DNA of 64,000 nucleotides from Cornus controversa. Its lineage: Eukaryota > Streptophyta > Magnoliopsida > Cornales > Cornaceae. Of this stretch, positions 45,301-58,365 are shown piece by piece (positions within the stretch are counted from its first letter, which is position 1; each line of letters opens with the position of its first letter). A program made the translations under genes and the position numbers. The DNA lies in NCBI GenBank assembly GCA_026545225.1, contig CM048850.1, forward strand, positions 8,481,501 through 8,545,500, in the 5' to 3' direction. The notes under the pieces were generated by a model. That model was not told the origin of the DNA. It made no database searches and worked only from the letters and a program-made list of their open reading frames with translations.

Positions 45301-46549
45301 CAAGTTGTATACCACTTGAGGTATGTTCTTAATTTTGAGGATAAAATTCCTTGAAGGTGGGGAGATTATAAAGACTGTGACCAAGTTTGGCTGATTTTCA
45401 TTTTAATCATCATAATTTTTAAAAATGCATTTTGAATGATGTTTAGCATGTTTTGAGTGTGAAGAATGTGTTTGGGAAGTTATATAGAGGGTTTTGAAAG
45501 TTTTCAGAACATTTGGAGAAATTTGACTTTTTGGTTAAACGGGGGCCCGGGATGCTATCCGGGTGAGCCTGGGAATCCAGAAAATTTTAAAAAATAATTA
45601 TTTTTAATTTTGTCTTAGATAAAGTGTTTAGAGAGTTAAGGAAGTGATTTCGAGTTCGTAGAAACTTTTGAAATCAAAAACGGAGGTCGGGAGGGTACGT
45701 TAAGTGCCTAGGGGCGTTTTAGTCATTTGGCACCACAGATATTATAAATATCTAGGGTTGAGGATCTCAACCCATTTCTTACGCCACTTTCTCTTTCTAA
45801 TTTCTCCCAACTTCATCTCTCCACCTTCTCATGACATTTTGGAGTGTTTCGGTTTGGATTCAGGATTCACCGAAGAAAGAAAATGTGTAGAGCTAACCAA
45901 GGGCTCTGGTTTGAACCAACCAATCTTGGACTTTGGTAAGCTAGACCATGGTGGAATTCTTGGAGATTTCTTGGAAAGCTTCCAAATTCGAGGTAGGGGT
46001 TCTCCTTCTTTCTTAGTTGTTGATTCTAGGGGGTTTAAGGTGAAATGGTGAGGTGTAGATTGAGTTTTGCATGGATGAGAGTAGTGAGAGGGGTGGAATT
46101 TGATATTTTCTCCTTCCCTTATGTTCTTTCTATGAAAATTTGAAATACCTTGTTATATGTATAGCATGAGGAGCTAGAATGTGAAATGTGAGAAGTTGAG
46201 AGCATGAATACATTTATGTTAAATTTGTGTGCATATGTGGTTATGTGCAATAATGAACATATATATGATTATGTTTTGATAATGTAGTGTGAAATGCATG
46301 CTAATTATATGTAGCAAGTGTATGTATTTGGTGAAGTATAAGCAATATGTGCTAAATTGGAGAATTGTAGGCATATGTGAATAATATGCAAGTTTTGATA
46401 CATATGCGATTATATGTGGTGAGAAATGCATGCTATGTACTTTTAGAACTAACTTGTGCTTATTAGGAGCATGAAAATGATATGCTTGATTTTATATGTT
46501 CGAAATACATACATGGGATAATTGTGCGAAAATGGGGAAAATGGACCAT

Positions 46550-46817
46550 GTATGGAATGTCGAAGTTGTCCAACCATGCTATGTAAGTGGCATTACTGCC
46601 CTATGAGGGATGACTATCGGAGTGGTCCAATCATACCAAGGCTAAAGCCTAAAGTCAAATTTTATCCATATTTGGTGACTGTCGGAGTTGTCCAATCACC
46701 TTGTGGCGAACTAAAATATTGCCAAGAAGTATGACACTGTCAGAGCTGTCCAAATCATATGAATGTTATCAAAAATGTCTATGGTCACATGATCTGTCGG
46801 AGCGGTCCAAATTATGT
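46550..46817. repeat. Hairpin array, opposite orientation, constant loop TGTCGGAGTTGTCCAA
   Basis: Five units with loops CTGTCGGAGTTGTCCAA-like, the reverse complement of the loop in 14629-14915. Arms: ATGG/CCAT (around 46553), ATGA/TCAT (around 46610-46634), GGTGA/TCACC (46674-46678, 46696-46700), TATGA/TCATA (46730-46734, 46755-46759), and ACATGAT/ATTATGT with one mismatch (around 46787-46816). Confidence 0.83.
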
Positions 46818-47597
46818 TGGGATATTGGATGAGGTCTGAGAGAGAGAAATTATATCATTATGCATATGTGATTATATGTTGAGCATGATCTATGTTTTAA
46901 TGTATTTTTCTTAATATGCATTGTTTGAATGAATATATGAATGTTGAAGGTGACATGTAGTGTCATGACATACATTCATATAGGTCAGTGTCGAGTCGGC
47001 ACCTAGGTGGGTTGGGGTATTCCTACTGAGCCATTAATTTGCTCACCCCTTTTTCCTCAAACTATTTACAAATAAGGCACCCATGATGGACGGGACTTGA
47101 ATAACTTAAGTGGAGTTTTGTAACATTTTTGCTTTACATTTTGGACATTGTAGATTTGACTATCTATGCCGGCATGTGGTATGTTGAAATGTATTTTGTA
47201 GTCATATATGAATTCTTAATGATTTTGTACTATGCATGTAATTCAAACTATGACTATGAACTTGAGAAGACATTCTTATGAAATGTATGAATGGATCATT
47301 GTGTATTTAATGAGGACGATGGATGGGGAACATAAATTGATTGTGATGTATGGACTTGTGGAATTGTAATTCTATTTATGTTGTATGATGTATGCATGCT
47401 TTCAAGTGGAATTGAAGGCATTAGGATGGATAATGGGGGGACACATGCCCAAAGTGTCCAAATTGGATTTATAGATGATATACATGGATTTTCACCATTT
47501 TTAATGGATTTTAATCATGATTTAGAGTGGATTATGATTGTGTATAGTTGTTATGTACATTTGGACATGAAAAATATAGGTTATGAGCCTTCTAGCA

Positions 47598-47806
47598 CTT
47601 TCAGTCGCTTAGGCTCTACAGCAGTCAGCCGAAAGTGTGAGATCTAGAATATTGAAAAACTAGGTACCTGCTTTGGACAGTTGAAAGAGGGCTCCAGTCG
47701 ACCGAAAACATCCTTTCGGCCAACTAATAGAATTAGCTTCCTGAAGGTCAATTGAACCCAGGTTTTATCCAATTGAAGGGTAGTGTCAGCCGACTGAAAC
47801 TGCCCT
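47598..47806. repeat. Degenerate palindromic-word array (TTTCGGTCGACTGAA type)
   Basis: Copies such as TTTCAGTCGCTTAGG, CAGTCAGCCGAAAG, CCAGTCGACCGAAAA, CCTTTCGGCCAACTAA, GTCAGCCGACTGAAAC between 47598 and 47806. More decayed than the other arrays; resembles the word in the copia LTR at 60067-60354. Confidence 0.62.
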
Positions 47807-48024
47807 GGGATGAAATTTTGTGATTTTTGAGATATGAGTGAGTTTGCATAGGTTTATGGACTAGTGTGGGGCCCATTGAGGTGAATGATGACGAGTATAC
47901 GCACCTATGAGTGCGTATGTAAAGTTATGCTTCTGAGGTATTTTGAATTGTTGATGAAGTTCATTGAGATTTAATGGACGAAGTTCACTTTCAATTTTTG
48001 GGAGTCAGAAATTGGGGCGTGACA

Positions 48025-48157
48025 ACTTGGTATCAAAATACGATATCAAGATGAGATCGGTGTTGAGATAGTTTACGTGGTTGAGTGAACGAGTTCACAC
48101 TCGAAATTCGAGGTTGGACCGGGGGAGTCCTGACTCTCGAATTTTGGGGCGTGACAA
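48025..48157 (+). repeat. Primer-site leader followed by another LTR tail
   Basis: ACTTGGTATCAAAATACGAT right after the LTR is a decayed Met-tRNA primer site, so this LTR also behaves as a 5' LTR. About 60 bp on, GGACCGGGGGAGTCCTGACT ending GGGGCGTGACA (48157) is the tail of a different Tekay-type LTR, close to the 8120-10739 subfamily. Confidence 0.6.
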
Positions 48158-48335
48158 TCCCAGCTAAAGAAAGAAAGCAAGAAGTGGGATAGCAAAAAAA
48201 GAAAAGCAGTAATGAAAGCTATTTGGGATAATTCCATTTGTATAGTTCATTTTATGAGGAGACTTGAAAAGATGAAGTGGCTAACTTTTGCTTTATGACA
48301 CATGAAGATGAGGTATAGAAATTTACTGTGACATC
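48158..48335 (+). pseudogene. Copia gag C-terminal part, continued from 42619
   Basis: Frame shows SQLKKESKKWDSKKRKAVMK from 48158, the lysine-rich stretch after the zinc knuckle in copia gag, and DEVANFCFMTHEDEV at about 48275-48319, a conserved acidic segment. No primer site or LTR adjoins. It supports a single copia element that was opened by the gypsy insertion. Confidence 0.6.
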
Positions 48336-48558
48336 TTCGATACATGACCTTCACTTTTAAAAATGAGAAAGTATCACTAAATTACAATGCGTCTTGGTTC
48401 AAATACAAGTTCGGTGCATAAATTAGGCTGTTAAAAATTTTATATGGACCGATTGGTTTATTGGGATCATGACGTTCTTTTGGATTCAATCCTCTTTCTT
48501 TGATCTCATTAGTTTATTGTCTTTGTAGTTTCCTGTGCTTGCCTTTTTGGACGTTGTC
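48336..48558. other. Short unassigned spacer left of the copia insertion
   Basis: AT-rich, no domain readable. Its right end is contiguous, across the copia insertion, with the sequence upstream of the eL30 gene (GTTGTCAACTT, then CATGGGATGGG after 54117). Confidence 0.5.
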
Positions 48559-48563
48559 AACTT

Positions 48564-48792
48564 TATTAAGAAATATTGATGTAATATATGTAATCGAATT
48601 CTTTTGTTTGACTTTCCTACGTTAGTATAGATCAGGTCCCACTAAAGGTGGATCACGATTCCTTAGCCTTAGAAATAACACTGATTGATTCTTATATATG
48701 TTTATATACTTTTTACTCTATTCATTTGCAATATACAGAAAGCAATTCAACCAATTCCCTTTGTTCATTCCCTAGACACACCATTTTTTACA
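48564..48792 (+). repeat. 5' LTR of the short-LTR copia element
   Basis: TATTAAGAAATATTGATGTA to CCATTTTTTACA. The expected first dinucleotide TG is TA, and the 3' LTR has the same change. Confidence 0.92.
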
Positions 48793-48805
48793 TGGTATCA
48801 GAGCA
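48793..48805 (+). other. Initiator-Met tRNA primer-binding site
   Basis: TGGTATCAGAGCA directly at the LTR edge: exact plant copia primer site. Confidence 0.92.
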
Positions 48806-48877
48806 TCTTTCTGGTGTCTGATTATTTGATCTTTTCAAAATAAAAAATAAAAAATATTCAGCACACCTGCAAACGCC

Positions 48878-50560
48878 ATGGCAAGCCCAGAACAAACACC
48901 ATTAGAAAAATCCCATTCCAAACATTCAAACAACAACAACATTAATCCTGGAATGGATCCATCAAGCCCATACTTTGTTCATCATTCTATTCACCTTGGA
49001 CATATACTCGTTCCAACAAAATTGAACGGTACCAATTATCCATCATAGAGTAAATCTATGATTCATGCTCTCATAGCCAAGAAAAAAATTGGCTTTATCA
49101 ATGGATCTATTCAGCCACCTTCAGAAATCAAATAACCAACAGAATATGCTTTATGAAATCAATGCAACAACATGATTTTATCATGGCTGACCTACTCAGT
49201 AGAACCCGATCTAGCCAAAAGGGGTTGTTCATGCCAAGACCGCATAACAAGTTTGGGAATATTTCAAAGATTAGTTTTCACAGAAGAATGCACTAGTAAT
49301 TTATCAAATTCAGAAATCCTTAGCCTGTGTCTTACAAGGCATCATGACAGTCTCAGCATGTTTCACAAAAATCAAATACCTTTGGGACGAATTAGAGACA
49401 TATCAAACTCTTCCCACTTACAACCTAATGAAAACACATAATAACTAGAGAGAAGAAGATCGGTTGATGTAATTCCTCATGGGTCTTAATGACACCTACA
49501 ACGTTGTTCGTATCAATATCCTCATGATGTCACCATTGCCTAATGTACGTCAAGCTTACTCTCTCATCATTCAAGACGAAACATAACGACAAATGACATT
49601 GGAATCAACTGAGAATTTTTCTATTACTGTTGCGATTCAGAGCTGAACAAACAACTCCTCAAATAATTTCAAAGATAAGTATTGTGAACACTGTAATATA
49701 AGAGGTCATACAATTGAAAATTTTTGGACTTTAAAATTTCATTGCAAATATTGTGACAAAAAAGGTCATACTTAGGAAAGATGCAAATATAAAAATGGCA
49801 CATGGGTTCTCAACAACACAGGAACTAAAAGCAATCGACATAATCAGCCACAACAGCATCATTGCGAATCTTGGGGTAATGCACGCAACTCTTTTGTTGC
49901 TGCTAATGTAGCAGATTCTTCTCAATCTGCACATGAAGCATATCCGCGAGACATCAGTACTCCTAGGGATGACAATTTAACCCGCCCTATCAGGGCCTCA
50001 ACCCGTCTTGCCCTAATGGGATGGGTTTGGGATCATACTAATCAAGTTAGGGGCAAGTTTGGGAAGAGAGTTTAAAACCCGCTAAGCCCCGAACCCGCCC
50101 CGATTAATGATAAATATATAAATAAATATTCTTTTATTAACTATGATTTTTATTTTTTTTATTAGTTATGATAATTTTAAATTTTAACAATATTGTTTTA
50201 TTATCATTTGTAAGTATTTGTCTATACTTAATTTTTTTTTACAAAATTTATCGTAAATTCGTTCAAGTTTGCATTATATTTCTTAAAAATATATATGTAT
50301 CGGGGCGCCCTGAACCAACCCCAACTCTGATGCGAGGCGCCCCGAAGCGAGTTTGGAAATAATTTTTTATTCGTGGGACGGGTTTGGGAAACGGGTGCCC
50401 TGTCCCGAACCCGCCCCGTTGACATCCCTAAGTACTCCATCCCATTTCTCTATTTCACTGGATTTTCCACATGGCTCTTTGCAGACCAACTACAATAATT
50501 ACAACTCTTCCAAATCATTACATGGTCTTTCTGCATAACAACTTCAACAACTTGCTCATG
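48878..50560 (+). pseudogene. Copia gag, interrupted by a MITE
   Basis: Starts MASPEQTPLEKSHSKHSN at 48878; YFVHHSIHLGHILVPTKLNG and NGSIQPPSEIK follow, typical of copia gag. Stops lie at about 49048, 49132 and 49155. The central part is readable only in pieces (IPLGRIRDISNSS is out of frame). Near 49679-49785 two zinc knuckles can be seen: YCEHCNIRGHTIEN, and CKYCDKKGHT, stop, ERC. After the MITE (49964-50430) gag resumes ARDISTPSHFSISLDFPHGS. Confidence 0.78.
49964..50430. mobile_element. hAT-like MITE in copia gag
   Basis: 467 bp, terminal inverted repeats TAGGGATGACAA and, reversed, TAGGGATGTCAA, with a perfect 8-bp duplication AGTACTCC (49956-49963, 50431-50438). Ends are rich in CCCGCCC and GGGTTTGGG words and the middle is AT-rich. 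An 8-bp duplication fits hAT. No transposase; mobilised by an autonomous relative. Confidence 0.9.
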
Positions 50561-50562
50561 TC

Positions 50563-51930
50563 GTGTCTATGATGACTCCAAATTATGCTTCTGGTAACAA
50601 CAATGCTTATGCAAATGCTACAAATTTGACCTTTTTTTCCAATAGACCTTGGATTTTAGATAGCGGAGCTACTGACCATATCATTTTAGATTCCATATTT
50701 TTCACTCAAACAAAATCATCATCAATACTTATTATTAATTTACCCACTGGGTCTTCTGCCCCAATCACTTCAACGGGCACTATACCATTCAATTCAGACA
50801 TAACCTTAGACAATGTTTTTTGTGTCCCCTTTTTTCACTTAAATTTGATATCAGTAAGCAAAATCACATTGCTCTAAACTGTTGTGCCATTTTGTTTTCC
50901 ACTTTCTGTGACTTGCAGGACTTGGCTAAGGGGAAGATGATTGGCTCGGGTAAACAGCGCGATGGTCTCTATTATATGTCTCCTTTGCAAAGGAAACCCG
51001 TCTCCTGTCAAGTTTCTCATCCTTCAAATTTATGGCATATGCATCTTGGACATCCATGACCATCTCATCTTAAATTGATTTTTTTATTGTTGTCTTCAAA
51101 TAATATCTCTTATGATGATAATTGTACTGTTTGTCCCATGGCCAAACAAACAAGACTTCCATTTCCTTTAAGTTCTATATCAACTCATGCTCTATTTGAT
51201 TTGTTGCATTAAGAGCACATTTCTTTCTTACTATCGTGGATGATTTTACACGATGCACACGAATATTCCTTATGCAACATAAATCAGAAACACAACAAAT
51301 TTTGAAATCTTTTATTGATTTTGCTTATACTCAATTCCATGCCTATGTTAAGGCTGTTAGAGTAAACAATGGTTCTGAATCCCTATCCATGAGAAATTTC
51401 TTTCGATTTCATGGCATTGAATATCAACATACTTGTGTTTACACTCCACAACAAAACGGAGTTGTCAAATGAAAGCATCAACATATCTCACTGTAGCACG
51501 TGCATTACTTTTCCAATCTCACTTACCACTTACTTTCTGGGGTGAATGTGTTTTGACCACTGTCTACCTTATTAACTGTTTGCCATCACCATTGTTATCT
51601 AATAAATCCCCTTTTGAGTTGTTATTCAACCGTTCACCACCACTTGATCAGTTAAAAGTTTTTGGTTGTTTATGTTATGCAACTGTCGTTCATCTTATTC
51701 ACAAATTTGATCTTCATGCCAAACGTTGCATTTTTGTTGGATACCTCACTTGTCAAAAAGGTTACAAACTTTATGACATGGAGACAAAGAGATTCTTTTT
51801 TAGCCGTGATGTCAGGTTCTGTGAAACCAATTTTTCTTTCTCTTATATTTCAACTCCATCTCATCCAAACTCTGAGTTGCCCAATATTTTTCTCGACACT
51901 ACAGACAGCTGGTCTCCTATATAACCCTTC
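50563..51930 (+). pseudogene. Copia protease and integrase
   Basis: 50563-50877 is open with the protease active site WILDSGATDHI near 50650. A frame change leads to the pre-integrase region (LAKGKMIGSGKQRDGLYYMS, LWHMHLGHP near 51030) and CPMAKQTRLPF. The start of the integrase core with the first catalytic Asp is deleted around 51205. Then VDDFTRCTRIFLMQHKSE at 51236, VRVNNGSE with Asn in place of the second Asp (about 51361), and YTPQQNGVVK, where Glu plus following residues are lost by frameshift near 51472. 51433-51924 is open with RALLFQSHLPLTFWGECVLT and VFGCLCYATVVHLIHKFDLH. Not functional. Confidence 0.85.
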
Positions 51931-52329
51931 ACCACAAACATTCCCTCACCACAAACCCAACAGACTGAAACCATATCCCTAACACACATGCTTACTGCTC
52001 TTGAACCACTTTCCACACCAACTCCAGACCTTTCAAACACTTCATCTCCGTCTCAAGCCTAGCTCAATGCACTAACTTTAAACACTTCAAACCCTCTCAC
52101 AGCCTCCATTCCTCCTATGCGACATTATACTCATCCTAAGAAACCTCCGACATGGCATAAAAACTACATAATGACAGCTCAAGTCAATCAATCTACCTCG
52201 GACCCAAGTCCTACATCAGGTACTCGGTATCTTATTTCCCATTTTCTTTCATATTCCCGTATCTCTTCTACCCATGGTGCTTTCCTAGCTAACATTACAG
52301 GTCACACCAAGCCTAAATCCTATGCTTAG

Positions 52330-53835
<1,506 letters not shown>

Positions 53836-53847
53836 CTTGAGGGGGAG

Positions 53848-54112
53848 TATTAAGAAATATTGATGTAATATATGTAATTGAATTCTTTTGTTTGACTTTT
53901 CTAAGTTAGTATAGATGAGATCCCACTAAAGATACGATTCCTTAGCCTTAGAAATAATACTCATCGATCCCCATACATGTTTATATATTTTGTACTTGGT
54001 TCATTTGCAGTATACAGAAAACTATTAAACCAATTCTTTTTCTTTATTCGCTGGACATGAAAACTATTCAACCAATTCTTTTTGTTTATTCGCTGGACAT
54101 ACATTTTTTACA
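53848..54112 (+). repeat. 3' LTR of the short-LTR copia element, with internal duplication
   Basis: TATTAAGAAATATTGATGTA to ACATTTTTTACA. It is 36 bp longer than the 5' LTR mainly because the segment GAAAACTATTCAACCAATTC through CGCTGGACAT is present twice in tandem (about 54016-54099). Confidence 0.92.
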
Positions 54113-54252
54113 AACTTCATGGGATGGGAATTCCATGACTTTGTTTTTTGGTTGAAAACAATCTCTTTAAAAGAAGAAAAAAAATTTGATCGAGACCCAT
54201 ATTTCCTGGTCCAGATCCATAATCATCAACCCGGGAATAATGAAAATTGTCC

Positions 54253-54280
54253 AAACCCTAATTACACAAAATTATAAATA
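54253..54280 (+). promoter_or_regulatory. eL30 core promoter: telo-box and TATA
   Basis: AAACCCTAA (54253-54261) is a telo-box, a known element of plant ribosomal protein gene promoters. TATAAATA at 54273-54280 lies 12 bp on, about 90 bp upstream of the start codon, followed by a pyrimidine-rich TAACTCTCTTCC likely near the transcription start. The copia element ends 140 bp upstream of the telo-box, so upstream promoter elements may be displaced. Confidence 0.75.
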
Positions 54281-54368
54281 GTAACTCTCTTCCTGCGTTT
54301 CAGGGAGTCTTGGCCGCCGTCGTCGACGATTTTGGTTCTGCATTGCTCTCCGTACTTGGCAATCAACC

Positions 54369-56505
54369 ATGGTTGCTGCAAAGAAAACTGTAATTTCTCT
54401 CTCTATTTATATGCTTATACAAACACATATATATACAAAATGCGTCTATATTCGATTTGAATCTGACGAGTCTGTTTTCGTCTGCTGAGGGAATGTACGT
54501 GAAGAAAATAAGGTTTAAGAATTTTGCAATCTGAAACGCTTCATCATTTCGAGTTGAAGAATATATAATTTTCTATTTTAAAGCCAACTATTTGGTTCAG
54601 AAATTTTGATTTATTATTTATTTTGTAGTTTTCTGGGCGATCGAATAGAGGGTATGTTCTGTAGCTGTTTAACATTTAATTTGTTTTTTATGAATTCAGA
54701 AGAAGACTCATGAGAGCATTAACAATCGGCTTGCTCTGGTTATGAAGAGTGGAAAGTATACATTGGGCTACAAAACTGTTCTCAAGACTCTCAGGAACTC
54801 CAAAGGTAGTGTTTTTGTATTTACATTGTGTATATATTGTTATCTATATTTTTATTTATTAATTTTTTTCTCTGTTGAATCTGTTCTGTTGTTAATTCGA
54901 AATATGGATGAATAATTTTGATTTTGACTTTTTTTCCTGCACCATTGCACCTGTTTGCCTGAGATGTGAACTGAGCTGAAATCAATCAGCCTGGTTTTGT
55001 AGCTTAACAAACAGTTGCATGGTAGTTGTATGCCATAATGTTGAGCTTTTTTGTTGCCAACAATGATATTGTTGTTCTTTTTTTTTGACAAGTGAAATAT
55101 TATAGACAGCCCTCAAGAGGGGAGCGCATCCCAAAAATAACAGAAGGGCCAAATAAGGCTCGTAAACACTCGAAGAATCAACAAAATCCACTATCTCCCC
55201 TATAGATTTACAATTTCTCCCCCGAAACCAAAAAATAAAGTGTGAAGAATAGAAAACTTAAGCACACAACACACTAATAGGAGATTCCTCTCCCTCAAAG
55301 GATCTCCTATTTCTCTCCTTCCATACAGATCACCACAAGCACAATGGCACAACCCTCTAAGCGACTCGAGCCTGAACTCCCACAAGATCGCTCCTCCATG
55401 ACTCTAGAGCACTCCTCGTAAAAAGAGGCATAGGCCACTAGACTTTGAAGATGCCTAGAATCATATCCCAACAATCTTTAGCCATTGGACAATGAAGAAG
55501 AAGATGATCCATTGACTCCTCATCCATCTTGCACATGAAGCATCGATTCACAAGGGTTAGTCCTCGCCTCCTCAAATTATCCCCAGTAAGAATTAGCCTC
55601 AAAACCGTTGTCAAGCAAAAAGGGCTACTTTCAAGGGGCTCGGTGCGGCACACAACCTTCCTGGAAAAGAAGGTTGCGTACTCACTAGACACATATAAAA
55701 GGAGTGCACTCTGAATATCCCCTGAGAAGAGGTGGGTACTAACCCTTGTTAAGATGGAAGCCTCCACTATCTAACGATAAAGCACTGTCAGAAGCTCAAA
55801 GATGTCCTCTAATTCCCAATCCTGGAAATTCTGAACAAACTGCACATCCTATGTTAGCTCTCCACTATCAAGATGATGGCAGTCAGCAATCATGGCATGC
55901 TTGTCAGTTGCAATCTTGAGAAGCCTTGGGTAAATGCAAGCAAGAGACTGATCCTCGCACTATGTATTCTCCCAAAAACGAATACTCCTGGCATCTTTCA
56001 CTCGGAATTGTATATGCTTTGAAAACTCATCCCATCCCTCCAGAAGAATTTCTAAACACCAACTCCCGCTGGACTTCCAAAAAGTTATATGGTGTCCATA
56101 TTTTTTTTTTATTACGCGGTAGGCAATATAAAGTGAGAGTAGCCCAAAATGTGTTCTAGGTGGGACAGATTAGCCCAAAATGTGACCTTAGTTTCGGTTT
56201 CATACTTTTGAAATGTTTATCATAAACTAAAATTGCTTATTTTTATCTTGATAGCAAAACCTTGCTCTATTATTATTTTTCTCTCCAAAGCAAGTTGTAT
56301 TTCAGAAATGGCAAACCTGAATGGATAAAAATTGTTAGGGAGTACATGATATGTGAATGTTATTGTTAATTGATGGAAAATCATTTTGTTGTGTGTTTTA
56401 CAGGAAAATTAGTTATCATTGCCAACAACTGCCCTCCTCTTAGAAAGTCTGAGATAGAATATTATGCTATGTTGTCAAAGGTTGGAGTTCACCACTATAA
56501 TGGAA
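54369..56505 (+). CDS. RPL30: Cytosolic 60S ribosomal protein eL30, exons 1-3 (last exon not in window)
   Basis: Exon 1 is 54369-54389 (MVAAKKT), exon 2 54700-54805 ([36 protein letters not shown]), exon 3 56404-56505 ([33 protein letters not shown]). All junctions have GT...AG: GTAATT...TTCAG, GTAGTG...TACAG, and a donor GTGAGT at 56506. Together they give 76 residues of the usual about 112 and match plant eL30 almost residue for residue. eL30 is a large-subunit protein. The final about 36 residues (the segment starting NNVDLGTACGKY in the family) are not found up to 64000; either intron 3 exceeds 7.4 kb because of insertions or the gene is truncated. No stops in the exons. Confidence 0.92.
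55078..56110 (-). mobile_element. 5'-truncated L1-type LINE in eL30 intron 2
   Basis: Minus strand. The T run at 55078-55086 is the poly-A tail. From about 56060 leftward the C-terminal part of a plant LINE is readable: [20 protein letters not shown], then near 55560 the zinc-finger-like reverse transcriptase tail [40 protein letters not shown] in 55767-55438. No RT core is present, so it was truncated on insertion, as LINEs usually are. Stops are frequent toward the tail. Confidence 0.86.
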
Positions 56506-56521
56506 GTGAGTTTCTGACTTC

Positions 56522-56583
56522 ATTTTTTTTTATTGGCAAGATACTCACACACTCATTTATCCCCCCTAAGGGAACTTGAACCC
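56522..56583 (-). repeat. Possible SINE 3' fragment
   Basis: On the minus strand: GAGGGTTCAAGTTCCCTTAG (like a tRNA B box, GGTTCRANNCC), then GTGTGTGAGTATCTTGCCAA and an A run. This resembles plant SINE tails, but it is too short to be certain. Confidence 0.33.
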
Positions 56584-58274
56584 TCACCTTCCACTTTGTA
56601 TCTGTATTAGTATACTGCTGTCATCTAGCTGTTTGTACATTCTCAACATATTTTTTTCCTAAAGCTTTCCTGTTATAGTGGACTAAATTTCTTATTAATC
56701 AGCATTCAGTAAATAGTTTTTAGCTGATTTTAACAAATAGTTCAAGTACTTTAACTAATCTTAACCCCCTGGTCCTAAGTTAGTCACTGTTCTCGATTTG
56801 ATCTTCTGCGTGTGTTACCATTTATTCTTTATATGTTGTATCGTTTTATATGGTTCACGCACAGCATGTATTTGCTTATGTAAATTTGAAATTATATAGT
56901 ATTCAGCTAATGAAAATTTTGATTTATTGATCTTTTATCTGTATTTGGATTTTTATATGACAAATCATGCTGTATATGCATCTTGTTAAGAATATGAAAA
57001 TAAGGGAACTTCAATTAATTTATATGTGATGTAAATTTCAATTGCAACAACAATTGGCAACATGTTCCACTTGTTTTTCTATCTCGACTCTTTTCTCTCA
57101 TTTTGAAGATCATAAAGTGGGCTTAAAGTATGAAAACTTGGCACTTTGTAGCACTATACGTTCTATGTTGTTCCAGAAACCTGATAGCTTCTTATTGTTT
57201 CTTCTTATTATAAAAAATCTCTATTTTTCATAAGAGTCATGTAATGGCAATGCATTTTTGTTATTTAAAGGCATTGCTTTTATTCTTGAATAATCTCCAA
57301 ATTATTATGCATATTTTCCTGAGTATCTCTCATACAAATATTGAATCCTCAAATTAGCTGTTTTTGTAATCTTAAGAAGCTACTACTTCTGAAAAGGGAA
57401 CTTCTGATTTTTTTTTTTTTTGGTAAGATCAAATTGAAACGAACAAAATGCCAAATGGTATCTTTGTTTTGGGTTTTATTAAGAACTGCTGCATGCGGAT
57501 GAAATCAAAAACACTAGTAGAATAGAATTTTGCTGGGAAAAATAATTTTTTTTAGAAAATATAGGCATCACTGCAAATCTGGATGAGGGATTTAAGACTG
57601 GAAGTTGGCTTATTTTAAGTACATTTATTTGGAAATTTTGTAATTGAAAGGAATAGAGAGGAACAGTTACTCTTTCCGAGATATAGACGTAGAAGCAAAC
57701 TGAAGAAATGGGAACTCTAATTTTGTTCTATTTTTTTATTCTTAAAATGGTATTTGATGGATGGATTCAGAGATCTAAATCAGTTCTGGATCCATAAGAA
57801 AAAGAATAAAAGAGGCACTGCGTTATGTGAAAGATAATTTTGTCTTAAATGCAAGGAATTACAACCTGTGAGTGACAAATTGCACTGAAATGCAAAGAAA
57901 TTTTATTTATTGGTTACAATGACTTGTTTTCAAACTAATTGATGGAGAACGGGACATGATCCGAGAGCTTGAAGAGCACATGACCTGTACATACTATCGG
58001 AGATGGGGAAAAGATAAATAAAATTAGGGATTTGATATGATTAGGGTTAATTTTCGTTTATTTTTACTATTTTGGCATTATTTTAGTTTTAGGCTAGGAA
58101 GCATAGACACTTCATCTAGGGGTGCTGTGGCGGTGTCGGACATTTCTCGAACACATGTCGGACATTCTTTAGAAGTGTCATGGAAATTTTTTTTTTTGGA
58201 CACGTGGGGGACACGATGAGGACACACAAAGGACCCTCGGGGGACACGACGGGGTATATTTTGTAATTTTTGAA

Positions 58275-58365
58275 AGTGCAAAAAAATCCCTGAACTATTC
58301 TAAAGTTGCAAAAAGACCCCTTGAACTTTTGCAAAGTTGCAAAAAGACCCCTGAACTATTTTTTT
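58275..58365 (+). repeat. Three-unit minisatellite of about 30 bp
   Basis: Units AGTTGCAAAAAGACCCCTGA followed by ACTATTTT-like tails, starting at about 58275, 58304 and 58335. Confidence 0.72.

Larger units (their letters stand above)
42620..48024 (+). mobile_element. Plus-strand Tekay-type element, 5' truncated, with full 3' LTR
   Basis: Begins in RT ([20 protein letters not shown]), passes RNase H, integrase and chromodomain, has polypurine tract AAGGTGGGGAGA, and ends with a 2.66-kb LTR. Gag, protease and 5' LTR are absent. It lies within copia gag (42619 and 48158). Closest in sequence to the minus-strand element at 13473-31580. Confidence 0.86.
45367..48024 (+). repeat. 3' LTR of the plus-strand Tekay-type element
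   Basis: Starts TATAAAGACTGTGACC (expected TG changed to TA) after GGTGGGGAGA, and ends AATTGGGGCGTGACA, 2658 bp. TATTATAAATATC at about 45737-45749 is a promoter-like TATA. The hairpin array lies at 46550-46817 and the word array at 47598-47806. Confidence 0.88.
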
